Assembly: GCA_044378425.1 (NCBI GenBank)
Contig: JBILXN010000155.1
Location: 1-5,768, forward strand
From: UBA6136 sp044378425
Lineage (GTDB): Bacteria; Pseudomonadota; Gammaproteobacteria; Methylococcales; Methylococcaceae
Length of the DNA stretch: 5,768 nt
Direction of reading: 5' to 3'
The translations under genes were made by a program, and so were the position numbers. Below are positions 1-5,760 of the stretch, one piece after another. How positions within the stretch are numbered: the first letter of the stretch is position 1; each line of letters begins with the position of its first letter. The notes beneath the pieces were generated by a model. That model saw only the letters and a program-made list of their open reading frames with translations. It searched no databases and was not told where the DNA came from.

Positions 1-1
1 A

Positions 2-2110
2 ACGCCGAATACCGCGACGCCTCCTGGCCCTGTGCCCAGTCAGACGACCCTCATAGCCAACCCCGACTATTACGCCGTGGCGCCAGACAAGGTCCTGACC
101 GCACCTACCGAACGATCATCTGGCGTGCTGGCGAATGACGTGAACTGCCTTAGCGCCCGCATAGACACCCCGCCCGCGCATGGGACTCTGACGCTCAATC
201 CGAACGGCGGGTTTACCTACCAGCCTGACAGCGGATTTATCGGAACAGATTCGTTCACCTATGTGGGACAGAATGGCACCGTCGAGAGCAATCCGGCCCA
301 GGTCAGCCTTCGTGTCGGCCCGGCAAACGGCGCGAGCTCGGCGCTTCCGCCCATCGCCAACCCGGATGCCTGGGCCCTTACTCAGGATCTGCCTCTGAAC
401 ATTCCCAACTCGGGCACCCTCGCCTCGGGTGTTCTGGCCAATGACGGTGACCCTCAGGGCTACCCCCTGACCGCTACGGTAGAGGGTTTGCCCACCCATG
501 GCACCCTGACCCTGGATCCGCTCGGCGGCCTGACCTATGTGCCGGATTCCGGGTTCGTGGGGCGAGACCGCTTTACCTATTCCGTCAGCAATGGCGTGAT
601 GAGTGCCCAAGCCGCAGTCATGCTGGTGGTTCAGGCCAAAGATGCGAATGTAGCGCCAACCTCCAATCCCGACGCCTATGCGACGCCCAAGGATGTGGCA
701 TTGAGTGTCCCCTGGCCGGGCGTGCTCGGCAATGACCATGATCCGGAGGGCCACATCCTGACAGCGGTTGTCAGCAGCCAGCCCCGTCATGGGCGGGTGG
801 CGATCGGGCCCTATGGTCGCGTCAACTACGTGCCAGATCCGGGCTTCGTCGGCAAGGATGGCTTTACCTATGTGGCCAGTGACGGCCTTGTGCAGGGAAG
901 CCCTGTCGCGGTGAACATTGCGGTCAACGATCCGACCGATGAGTTGCCACCGGTTGCCAATGCCGACGCCTGGAGTGTGGCCCAGAACGGAACCCTGTTC
1001 ATCAGGGAGCCCCATGGGGTTTTGGCCAACGACTATGATCCTGCCGGTAGCCAGTTGTCAGCCTGGCTGGTCAGCCCGCCTCAGAACGGCCTGCTGGCCA
1101 CCATGGAGGGAGGCGGATTCATCTATACGCCGAACACTGGATTCAGCGGGGTTGATCACTTCACCTATCGGGTGACTAATGGCGTAGGAAGCAGCCCGCC
1201 TGCGACAGTTACGTTGAGGGTCAATGCGAGCAATCGCCCACCGCTCGCAAAGAACATGCGTTTCCCGCTTTACATGAATCAGGCACTGGACATCCCGCCG
1301 GCCATGGGTGTCCTGAGCAAGGCGATAGACCCGGATGGACACCTGTTGACCGCATTGATCAAGACACCTCCGAGCCATGGCGTACTGGTGCCGGAGCAGG
1401 ATGGCGGCATGGTCTACCTACCGGCGCCCGGGTTCAGAGGGGTAGACCGTTTCAGTTACAGCGTGAGCGATGGTCAGGCCGAGAGCAAACCTCAGACGGT
1501 AACTTTCCGGGTCAAAAAGCTGTTGCGCGGGAGCATTCGCAAGCCCCGAACCACCGTCAACCACTACAGTCTGCCTCTGGGCAGCGTGCTGGATGTGCCC
1601 GCCAATGGACTACTGAGAAATGACCGCGATCCGCAGCACGATCCGCTGCTGGTCACCCTGGGAAACGGACCGGAGCATGGCAGCCTGCAGTTGGGTCTTG
1701 ACGGAAGTTTCAGGTATTACCCGGATGCCAACTTTCACGGCCACGACCGGTTTACCTATCGCGTCTACGATGGTCTCGCCCGCAGTCGCCCGACCCGGGT
1801 GAAGCTGACTGTCAAGGCGAACGAGGCCGAGCCAAGGGCCCGCAACCTGCGGATGCGAAAGCTACGTCGCCGGATGGTGCTCGAGCGGGCGGAACCCGGC
1901 ATTCTGCGCTTCAGCCACGACCGGAACGGCAATCACCTGACACCGTCGGTGGTCGACTATCCGCAACATGGGCTGCTCCGGCTGAACAACAATGGGTCGT
2001 TCGCCTACTACCCCGATGCCGGCTACAAAGGTCGTGATGTGTTCCGCTGGAAAGTAACCGATGGGCTCAAGGAGAGCCGCCCCGCCTCCGGGGTCTTCGT
2101 GGTTCGCTGA
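2..2110 (+). CDS. Tandem Ig-like (Big_9 / tandem-95) repeat protein, 5' partial
   Basis: The reading frame is open from base 2 to a TGA at 2108-2110, so the start lies upstream. The GTG at 32 is only an internal Val codon after a Pro/Thr-rich linker (TPNTATPPGP). Numbered from that GTG, 692 residues are visible, almost all in seven tandem repeats starting near residues 9, 109, 211, 309, 406, 507 and 603. Typical repeat landmarks are NPDxY/W at the start, GVLANDxDP, PxHGxL, then PDxGFxGxDxFTY, ending in an alternating hydrophobic strand such as VTLRV. This matches the bacterial Ig-like Big_9 family, annotated in many genomes as 'tandem-95 repeat protein', usually part of large secreted or surface adhesin-like proteins. 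Repeats 1-4 keep the Asp-rich motifs that could bind Ca2+; repeat 5 and especially repeat 7 lose them. The visible C-terminus has no RTX nonapeptides, LPXTG or autotransporter barrel and ends with the last strand (SGVFVVR). No signal peptide can be judged. Family assignment is firm; an adhesive role and surface location are inference. Confidence 0.88.
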   Translation, partial: TPNTATPPGPVPSQTTLIANPDYYAVAPDKVLTAPTERSSGVLANDVNCLSARIDTPPAHGTLTLNPNGGFTYQPDSGFIGTDSFTYVGQNGTVESNPAQVSLRVGPANGASSALPPIANPDAWALTQDLPLNIPNSGTLASGVLANDGDPQGYPLTATVEGLPTHGTLTLDPLGGLTYVPDSGFVGRDRFTYSVSNGVMSAQAAVMLVVQAKDANVAPTSNPDAYATPKDVALSVPWPGVLGNDHDPEGHILTAVVSSQPRHGRVAIGPYGRVNYVPDPGFVGKDGFTYVASDGLVQGSPVAVNIAVNDPTDELPPVANADAWSVAQNGTLFIREPHGVLANDYDPAGSQLSAWLVSPPQNGLLATMEGGGFIYTPNTGFSGVDHFTYRVTNGVGSSPPATVTLRVNASNRPPLAKNMRFPLYMNQALDIPPAMGVLSKAIDPDGHLLTALIKTPPSHGVLVPEQDGGMVYLPAPGFRGVDRFSYSVSDGQAESKPQTVTFRVKKLLRGSIRKPRTTVNHYSLPLGSVLDVPANGLLRNDRDPQHDPLLVTLGNGPEHGSLQLGLDGSFRYYPDANFHGHDRFTYRVYDGLARSRPTRVKLTVKANEAEPRARNLRMRKLRRRMVLERAEPGILRFSHDRNGNHLTPSVVDYPQHGLLRLNNNGSFAYYPDAGYKGRDVFRWKVTDGLKESRPASGVFVVR
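56..2107 (+). repeat. Seven tandem ~290-bp coding repeats (Ig-like domains)
   Basis: The approximate units are 56-316, 356-631, 662-925, 956-1222, 1247-1513, 1550-1813 and 1838-2107, separated by linkers of 8-13 residues. They were aligned by eye on two motifs: GVLAND-like (GVLANDVN, GVLANDGD, GVLGNDHD, GVLANDYD, GVLSKAID, GLLRNDRD, GILRFSHD) and the GFxGxDxFTY-like block near the end of each unit. The units are clearly diverged in DNA sequence. They therefore look like old duplications under separate selection rather than a recently expanded array. Confidence 0.85.
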
Positions 2111-2139
2111 CGGGATGGGCAACCGTCGCGTTCATGGCC

Positions 2140-2167
2140 GGGTGCTGACCGGCTAAGGTCAGCACCC
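2140..2167. terminator. Hairpin between convergent genes, possible bidirectional terminator
   Basis: GGGTGCTGACC (2140-2150) and GGTCAGCACCC (2157-2167) form a perfect 11-bp stem with a 6-nt loop. It starts 29 nt after the stop of the repeat-protein gene and lies 114 nt past the stop of cydX on the other strand. There is no T-run on either side, so it is not a canonical intrinsic terminator. It may instead act with Rho or protect RNA 3' ends. The position between two convergent genes supports an end-of-transcript role. The remaining stretch, 2168-2281, shows no convincing gene. Confidence 0.6.
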
Positions 2168-2281
2168 AGCGCCAGATGACGCGCCCGCCCGGCTGCGACT
2201 CTGATCAGTCCGCCAGCCGCGCGGTCGCCCTATCCCCCTTGATCAGGCTGTTGCCACCGCAGGTGCCCGTCACTTGCGCGG

Positions 2282-2416
2282 CTAGCCGTGATCATCCCCA
2301 GCTTTCTGATCAAGGCCGTGACTGTCGATATCGCAGACCGACTCCAGCCACATGGCATTGATGATGGCGAATGACGCCGCAAAACAGACACCCAGTATCC
2401 AGGCGAAGTACCACAT
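2282..2416 (-). CDS. cydX: Cytochrome bd oxidase small subunit CydX (44 aa)
   Basis: This short gene is easily missed. It reads from ATG at 2416-2414 to TAG at 2284-2282. The protein begins MWYFAWILG, identical to E. coli CydX over its first nine residues, continues as one membrane helix (about residues 4-24), and has Glu25 in the same place as the E. coli protein. In E. coli, CydX is a third subunit that packs against CydA and stabilises the hemes of the bd-I oxidase. Here the hydrophilic tail is longer than in the 37-residue E. coli protein and is rich in Asp and His, with a Cys at 28 (VCDIDSHGLDQKAGDDHG). A strong Shine-Dalgarno, GGAGGA (2430-2425), sits 8 nt before the ATG, and the cydB stop is 19 nt upstream, so it is the last gene of the operon. 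The N-terminal match and the position make the identification firm. Confidence 0.95.
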   Translation of the reverse strand: MWYFAWILGVCFAASFAIINAMWLESVCDIDSHGLDQKAGDDHG

Positions 2417-2424
2417 GAGCAGAT

Positions 2425-2430
2425 TCCTCC
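2425..2430 (-). promoter_or_regulatory. Strong ribosome binding site of cydX
   Basis: GGAGGA on the minus strand, 8 nt before the cydX ATG and inside the 19-nt cydB-cydX gap. It is the best Shine-Dalgarno match in the operon. It fixes the start of this very short gene and suggests efficient, independent translation of the small subunit. Confidence 0.75.
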
Positions 2431-2435
2431 CACAA

Positions 2436-3572
2436 TCAGTAAAGGGTGTGTGATTCCTCAATCACACGGGCCTCGGTGACATTACCCCAGATGACGCGAT
2501 ACACCCAACGGGTATAGAGCAGCACAATGGGCAGAAAAATGACCGTGATCCAAAACGACAACAGCAGCGCATGATGACTGGCGCTGGCATCCCACACGGT
2601 CAGGCTGGAGCGCGGGTCTGTGCGTGAGATCAGCAGGAAAGGGAACAGGCCGAAGCCCACGGTCAGCAGGGTGCCGGCGATACCCAGGCTGCTGGCAGCA
2701 AATGCGGCCATGGCAGAACGACCCCGCCCCAGCCACCAGGCCAGCACGAAAGCCGTCAGACCCACCACCGGCGCAGCCAGCATCCAGGGTTTGCCGAGGA
2801 AATGAATCAGCCAGCCATTGCCCTGTGCCACAACCGTTTTATGCAAGGGATTGGATGGCGCATCCGTCGGCGGCATCAGGGTAATGTCGGGCCGCTCGAG
2901 GGTCAGCACCCAAAACCCCGCCAGCAGCATGCCTGCCACCACCATCGGCCCCAAAACAGCCGCCGCGTGACGGGCCCGCGCGTGAATGACACCTTCGGTC
3001 CGGCTTTTCAGAAACAGGGCGCCATGGAAGGTCGTCATCAGCAGCCCTAACAGCCCGCAGAACAGGGCAAAAGGATTCAACAATCCGAGAAAACGGCCGT
3101 CGTAATGGGACCCCAGATCCTGATCCAGATGAAAAGGGAGCCCGAGCAGCAGGTTGCCCACCAGCACACCGAGCAGTACCGGCGGCAGGGTCCCCCCCAG
3201 AAACAGGCACCAATCCCAGGTGTTGCGCCAATTCGGATGCTCGATCTTGCTACGGTAATCAAAACCCGCCGGACGGAAGAACAGTGCGAACAGCACCAGC
3301 ATCATGGCCCCGTACAGTCCCGAGAACAAGGTCGCGTAGACCGCTGGCCAGACCGCAAAAATAGCGCCACCCAGCAGCACCAGCCAGACCTGATTACCCT
3401 CCCAGGTTGCGCCGACAGTGTTGATGATGACCCGGCGCTCGATATCGTTGCGGCCCAGCAGCGGCAGCAGGGTGCCGATGCCGAAATCAAAGCCCTCGGT
3501 CACCGCAAAGCCGATGGCGACGGTACCGATGAATACCCACCAGATGAGCCGTAGGGTTTCGTAGTCAAACAT
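2436..3572 (-). CDS. cydB: Cytochrome bd quinol oxidase subunit II (CydB)
   Basis: A 378-residue membrane protein, nearly the same length as E. coli CydB (379) and alignable throughout. Seen motifs are FDYETLRLIWW at the N-terminus, GFAVTEGFDFG (21-31), GRNDIERR (40-47), WEGNQVW (57-63), FFRPAGFDYRSK (98-109), LFPFLL (309-314), LTVWDAS (324-330) and the terminal SHTLY. About nine membrane helices can be drawn. CydB carries no heme; it pairs with CydA in the inner membrane and, in E. coli, supplies the Asp29/Asp58 proton route and binds a structural quinone. Asp29 is kept. The Asp58 position is Glu here, a conservative acidic swap, and Asp26 is also Glu. The ATG at 3572 is 18 nt after the cydA stop, with a modest AGG site 6 nt before it. 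Family identity is secure. Confidence 0.97.
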   Translation of the reverse strand: MFDYETLRLIWWVFIGTVAIGFAVTEGFDFGIGTLLPLLGRNDIERRVIINTVGATWEGNQVWLVLLGGAIFAVWPAVYATLFSGLYGAMMLVLFALFFRPAGFDYRSKIEHPNWRNTWDWCLFLGGTLPPVLLGVLVGNLLLGLPFHLDQDLGSHYDGRFLGLLNPFALFCGLLGLLMTTFHGALFLKSRTEGVIHARARHAAAVLGPMVVAGMLLAGFWVLTLERPDITLMPPTDAPSNPLHKTVVAQGNGWLIHFLGKPWMLAAPVVGLTAFVLAWWLGRGRSAMAAFAASSLGIAGTLLTVGFGLFPFLLISRTDPRSSLTVWDASASHHALLLSFWITVIFLPIVLLYTRWVYRVIWGNVTEARVIEESHTLY

Positions 3573-3590
3573 GGTGTACCTGCCTTTGAT

Positions 3591-5201
3591 TTAGGGGTGA
3601 GTATCGAAATCCTGACCCGAGATAGCAAACTTTGAAGCCAGAATGTTCGATCGACGGGTTTCACCGTAGTAGCGACCGGTATGCAGGCTGCCGGGTCCGA
3701 GACGGATGTACTTGACCATCAGGAACAATTCCACCACCAGCAACACCGTGTAGAACAGTATGAAGCCGGCAATGCTGAACCATAACTGGTCCGTGCTGAG
3801 GTTGGATACGCTCAGGTGGGTGGGCAGGACGCCAGAGATGGTCCAGGGCTGGCGGCCATATTCGGCGACAAACCAGCCGGTCTCCGCCGCTATCCACGGC
3901 AGCGGGATGGCCCACAGCGCCATTCGCATCAACCAGCGTTTCTGGTCGGCTACCCGGGTCGCGCAGAAATAAAATGCCAGCGCGAAGATAAACAGCAGAA
4001 TGAAGCCACAGGCCACCATGATCCGGAAGGTCCAGAACAGCGGCGCAACCCTCGGAATGCTGTCGTTGGCCGCCTTCTGCACCATGGCCTCGTCGGCATC
4101 GACCACCCGGGTGGTGTACTTCTTGAGCAGCAGACCATAACCGAGATCAGCCTTGTGCTCATCGAAACGTCGCAAAGTTGCAGGGCTATGGTCGCCATTG
4201 CGCAGTTTTTCCAGTTCGGCATAGGCCAGCATGCCGTTACGGATACGGGTGGCGCTGTCCGTGCGCAGTTCCTTCAGCCCCTTGACTGTCTCATCAATGG
4301 ATCGGGTGGCAATCAGGCCCAGTACATAGGGGATTTTCAGCGCGTAGTCAGTGGTTTCGGTTTCCTGATTCGGCCAGCCGATCAGGGTAAAGCTGGCGGG
4401 TGCCGGTTCGGTCTCCCACTCTGCCTCAATGGCCGCCAGTTTCACCTTCTGGGTTTCGCCCGAGGTATAACCGCTCTCGTCGCCCAGAACGATGACCGAC
4501 AGAATCGACGCCAGACCGAACGCCGAGGCGATTGAAAACGAGCGGCGGGCAAACCCCACATCGCGCTGATTCAGCAGATACCAGGAACTGATGCCCAGCA
4601 CGAACATGGAACCCGTCACGTAGCCGGCGGCTACGGTATGAACAAATTTCACCTGTGCCACCGGATTGAAAAAGATGTCCGGAAAACTGGCCATCTCCAT
4701 GCGCAGGGTTTCGTAGTTGAACTCGGCCCCCACCGGATGCTGCATCCAGCCATTTGCAATCAGAATCCAGAGCGCCGAGAGGCTGGTACCCAGTGCCAGC
4801 AACCAGGTCACCGTGAGGTGTTGCACCCGACTGAGCCGGTCCCAGCCGAAAAAGAACAGTCCGACAAAGGTGGATTCAAGGAAAAAGGCCATCCAGCCCT
4901 CGCTGGCGAGGATAGGTCCGAATACATCACCGACGTAATGCGAGTAATACGACCAGTTGGTTCCGAACTGAAACTCAAGGGTCAGACCGGTGGTGACGCC
5001 CATTGCAAAGTTGATCCCGAACAGTTTGCCCCAGTAGCGCGTCATGTCCTTGTAGACCTCACGGCCGGTCATCACATACACCGACTCCATGATCGCCAGA
5101 AGAAAGGTCATGCCCAGAGTCAGCGGCACAAACAAAAAATGGTAAAGGGCCGTCAGACCGAATTGCAGCCGTGACAGGGTAAGTACATCATCGCCGGTCA
5201 T
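3591..5201 (-). CDS. cydA: Cytochrome bd quinol oxidase subunit I (CydA), long Q-loop type
   Basis: The catalytic heme subunit of the bd terminal oxidase, which oxidises quinol at the periplasmic side and reduces O2 to water. From the ATG at 5201 it has 536 residues (E. coli 522). All key residues are present, shifted +2 from E. coli: His21 (His19, heme ligand), His188 and Met395 (heme b558), Glu447 (heme b595), Glu101 and Glu109 (proton path), and Lys254 and Glu259 in the quinol-binding loop. GDESGY at 240-245 and EYGRQPW at 447-453 are intact. The roughly 145-residue loop between helices 6 and 7, with IATRS and RIRNGM, is the long E. coli-type Q-loop. An in-frame ATG at 5246 would add MPRPRPIRPLFRRTP. 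I chose 5201 because the family N-terminus begins there and GGAG (5212-5209) lies 7 nt before it. The gene overlaps cydP by 14 nt. The last ~20 residues are not obviously conserved. Confidence 0.97.
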   Translation of the reverse strand: MTGDDVLTLSRLQFGLTALYHFLFVPLTLGMTFLLAIMESVYVMTGREVYKDMTRYWGKLFGINFAMGVTTGLTLEFQFGTNWSYYSHYVGDVFGPILASEGWMAFFLESTFVGLFFFGWDRLSRVQHLTVTWLLALGTSLSALWILIANGWMQHPVGAEFNYETLRMEMASFPDIFFNPVAQVKFVHTVAAGYVTGSMFVLGISSWYLLNQRDVGFARRSFSIASAFGLASILSVIVLGDESGYTSGETQKVKLAAIEAEWETEPAPASFTLIGWPNQETETTDYALKIPYVLGLIATRSIDETVKGLKELRTDSATRIRNGMLAYAELEKLRNGDHSPATLRRFDEHKADLGYGLLLKKYTTRVVDADEAMVQKAANDSIPRVAPLFWTFRIMVACGFILLFIFALAFYFCATRVADQKRWLMRMALWAIPLPWIAAETGWFVAEYGRQPWTISGVLPTHLSVSNLSTDQLWFSIAGFILFYTVLLVVELFLMVKYIRLGPGSLHTGRYYGETRRSNILASKFAISGQDFDTHP

Positions 5202-5451
5202 GGGGGTTCTCCGAAAAAGTGGACGGATGGGACGCGGACGGGGCAACCGCCGTCGAGGGTGCCAACTGAAAATGGGCCGCTATGTCAGGTGGCGGGACGG
5301 CGGGTTTACCCTGCCAGCGAAATATCAGAAACCAGAGACCCACCAGCAGGATGATCTTGACCAGCAGGGCCAGCGTGAGCTCCCGCCTCAGCCCGTAAAA
5401 TCGGGGACGCACCTGCAGCAACCGGATAGACTTGGGCGACGTCATGGTCAT
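5188..5451 (-). CDS. cydP: Small one-TM protein of the cyd operon, CydP-like
   Basis: An 87-residue protein (from ATG 5451) with a basic N-terminus (KSIRLLQVRPRFYGLRRE), one membrane helix at about residues 25-44 (LTLALLVKIILLVGLWFLIF) and a Pro/Ala/Ser-rich tail predicted to be periplasmic. The pattern RREL-helix-FR, and the place directly before cydA, fit the family annotated as 'cytochrome oxidase putative small subunit CydP', found in many proteobacterial cyd operons. Its function is not well established; a structural or assembly role is inferred from location. The stop (5188) lies inside cydA, giving a 14-nt overlap and suggesting coupled translation. A GTG at 5454 and an ATG at 5445 are alternative starts; GCGAG, 5 nt before 5451, is a weak ribosome site. 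Family assignment is from recall of the pattern, not a search. Confidence 0.8.
   Translation of the reverse strand: MTMTSPKSIRLLQVRPRFYGLRRELTLALLVKIILLVGLWFLIFRWQGKPAVPPPDIAAHFQLAPSTAVAPSASHPSTFSENPHDRR
5209..5212 (-). promoter_or_regulatory. Ribosome binding site deciding the cydA start
   Basis: GGAG on the minus strand, 7 nt before the ATG at 5201 and inside the 3' end of cydP. It supports the shorter 536-residue CydA over the start at 5246. Confidence 0.65.
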
Positions 5452-5533
5452 CACATCTCGCTAAAACGGCGACACTGTCGACCGATAAGGTTTCTACACC
5501 GGGCGCAAACAGCCTACACAAGACCTGAACGAC

Positions 5534-5562
5534 GTTATAGCTCATTAGCATATACTAATCAA
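5534..5562 (-). promoter_or_regulatory. Predicted sigma70-type promoter of cydPABX
   Basis: On the minus strand, a -35 TTGATT (5562-5557, 4 of 6 to consensus) and a -10 TATAAC (5539-5534, 5 of 6) are separated by exactly 17 nt. Transcription would start near 5527, leaving a leader of about 76 nt before cydP. No other well-spaced minus-strand promoter was seen closer to the operon. Confidence 0.6.
5544..5559. promoter_or_regulatory. Palindrome within the cyd promoter, possible operator
   Basis: ATTAG-N6-CTAAT is a perfect 5-bp inverted repeat covering part of the -35 and much of the spacer, centred near -24 of the predicted start. A protein bound here would block RNA polymerase. The regulator is unknown. 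The AT-rich sequence could also be chance. Confidence 0.35.
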
Positions 5563-5584
5563 TAAGCCCGTCTGCCAGGGTCCG

Positions 5585-5597
5585 TTGACCCGATCAA
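5585..5597. promoter_or_regulatory. FNR/ANR-like dyad, one base short
   Basis: The + strand reads TTGACCCGATCAA. It has the TTGA...TCAA half-sites of the FNR/ANR box (TTGAT-N4-ATCAA), but the gap between them is 5 rather than 6 bases. It is centred about 64 bp upstream of the predicted cyd start, near the usual class I activator position. Oxygen control of cyd genes by FNR-type proteins is well known; binding to this shortened site is uncertain. Confidence 0.3.
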
Positions 5598-5631
5598 TCG
5601 GCTGTAAATTGGCACAAAAAGGAGCCAAGGC

Positions 5632-5659
5632 TTGCCCGGAATGTTTCTTTTAGTATAAT
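5632..5659 (+). promoter_or_regulatory. Predicted divergent sigma70-type promoter
   Basis: TTGCCC (5632-5637, 4 of 6) and a perfect TATAAT (5654-5659) are separated by 16 nt, predicting a start near 5666. It points away from the cyd operon towards the right edge, so a gene transcribed rightward is expected just outside the window. Confidence 0.55.
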
Positions 5660-5682
5660 CAAACGCTAATTTACAACCGCAC

Positions 5683-5726
5683 CCCAAACCGCGCATGAAG
5701 CCGGTTTGGGCGCCGCCCCGGACCGG
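5683..5726 (+). promoter_or_regulatory. Leader with two mutually exclusive hairpins over a ribosome site
   Basis: Hairpin A pairs CCCAAACCG (5683-5691) with CGGTTTGGG (5702-5710): 9 perfect base pairs and a 10-nt loop. Hairpin B pairs CCGGTTTGGG (5701-5710) with CCCGGACCGG (5717-5726): 10 base pairs including two G-U wobbles, with a 6-nt loop. Both need 5702-5710, so they cannot form together. B takes in the first two bases of GGAG (5725-5728), the Shine-Dalgarno before the ATG at 5734; A leaves it free. This is the layout of a translational RNA switch. The pairing is seen; regulation is inference, and no known riboswitch class was recognised. Confidence 0.4.
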
Positions 5727-5733
5727 AGAAAGC

Positions 5734-5760
5734 ATGCTGACAGAGCCTTGCGGGACATGA
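5734..5760 (+). CDS. Possible 8-codon leader ORF, coupled by ATGA to a gene beyond the edge
   Basis: ATG at 5734 reads MLTEPCGT and stops at TGA 5758-5760. GGAG (5725-5728) lies 5 nt before the ATG. The stop overlaps an ATG at 5757-5759 (ATGA), from which MIAQ can be read to the edge. A short upstream ORF with a decent ribosome site, coupled to a start that lacks one, is one reading. The other is chance, with the true start further right. I do not recognise either product. Confidence 0.25.
   Translation: MLTEPCGT

Noticed and set aside
116..1015. Long minus-strand ORF (299 codons) opposite the Ig-like repeats
   Set aside because: It mirrors the repeat periodicity and codon bias of the plus-strand gene. 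Its translation is rich in Arg, Gly and His, with no recognisable domain.
56..2107. CRISPR-like or recent repeat array
   Set aside because: The repetition is at protein level, in diverged domains of about 290 bp; there are no short identical repeats with spacers.
2210..2275. Short minus-strand GTG ORF (22 codons) after cydX
   Set aside because: Too short, no clear ribosome site and no recognised family; 2168-2281 is best left as intergenic.
2230..2433. Minus-strand 67-codon ORF overlapping cydX in another frame
   Set aside because: The cydX frame at 2282-2416 matches the CydX family and has the strong ribosome site; this ORF is its shadow.
3816..5174. Plus-strand ORFs of 239 and 178 codons opposite cydA
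   Set aside because: They are antisense to a certain, fully conserved cydA. Their translations look like low-quality Gln/Arg/Gly-rich shadows with no ribosome site.
5202..5246. Longer CydA start at 5246 adding 15 residues
   Set aside because: The extra Pro/Arg-rich stretch is not part of the family N-terminus. It lies within the cydP coding end, while the ATG at 5201 has a well-placed GGAG.
5470..5480. Small palindrome CGACA-C-TGTCG in the cydP leader
   Set aside because: The 5-bp arms with a 1-nt centre cannot form a hairpin, and no known operator fits.
5609..5628. Inverted repeat TTGGC-N10-GCCAA upstream of the divergent promoter
   Set aside because: The arms are only 5 bp with a wide gap and no matching regulator that I recognise; chance is likely.
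5610..5635. TGGCAC followed by TTGC, resembling a sigma54 -24/-12 promoter
   Set aside because: The GG and GC elements are not 10 nt apart, and the TTGC falls too far downstream.
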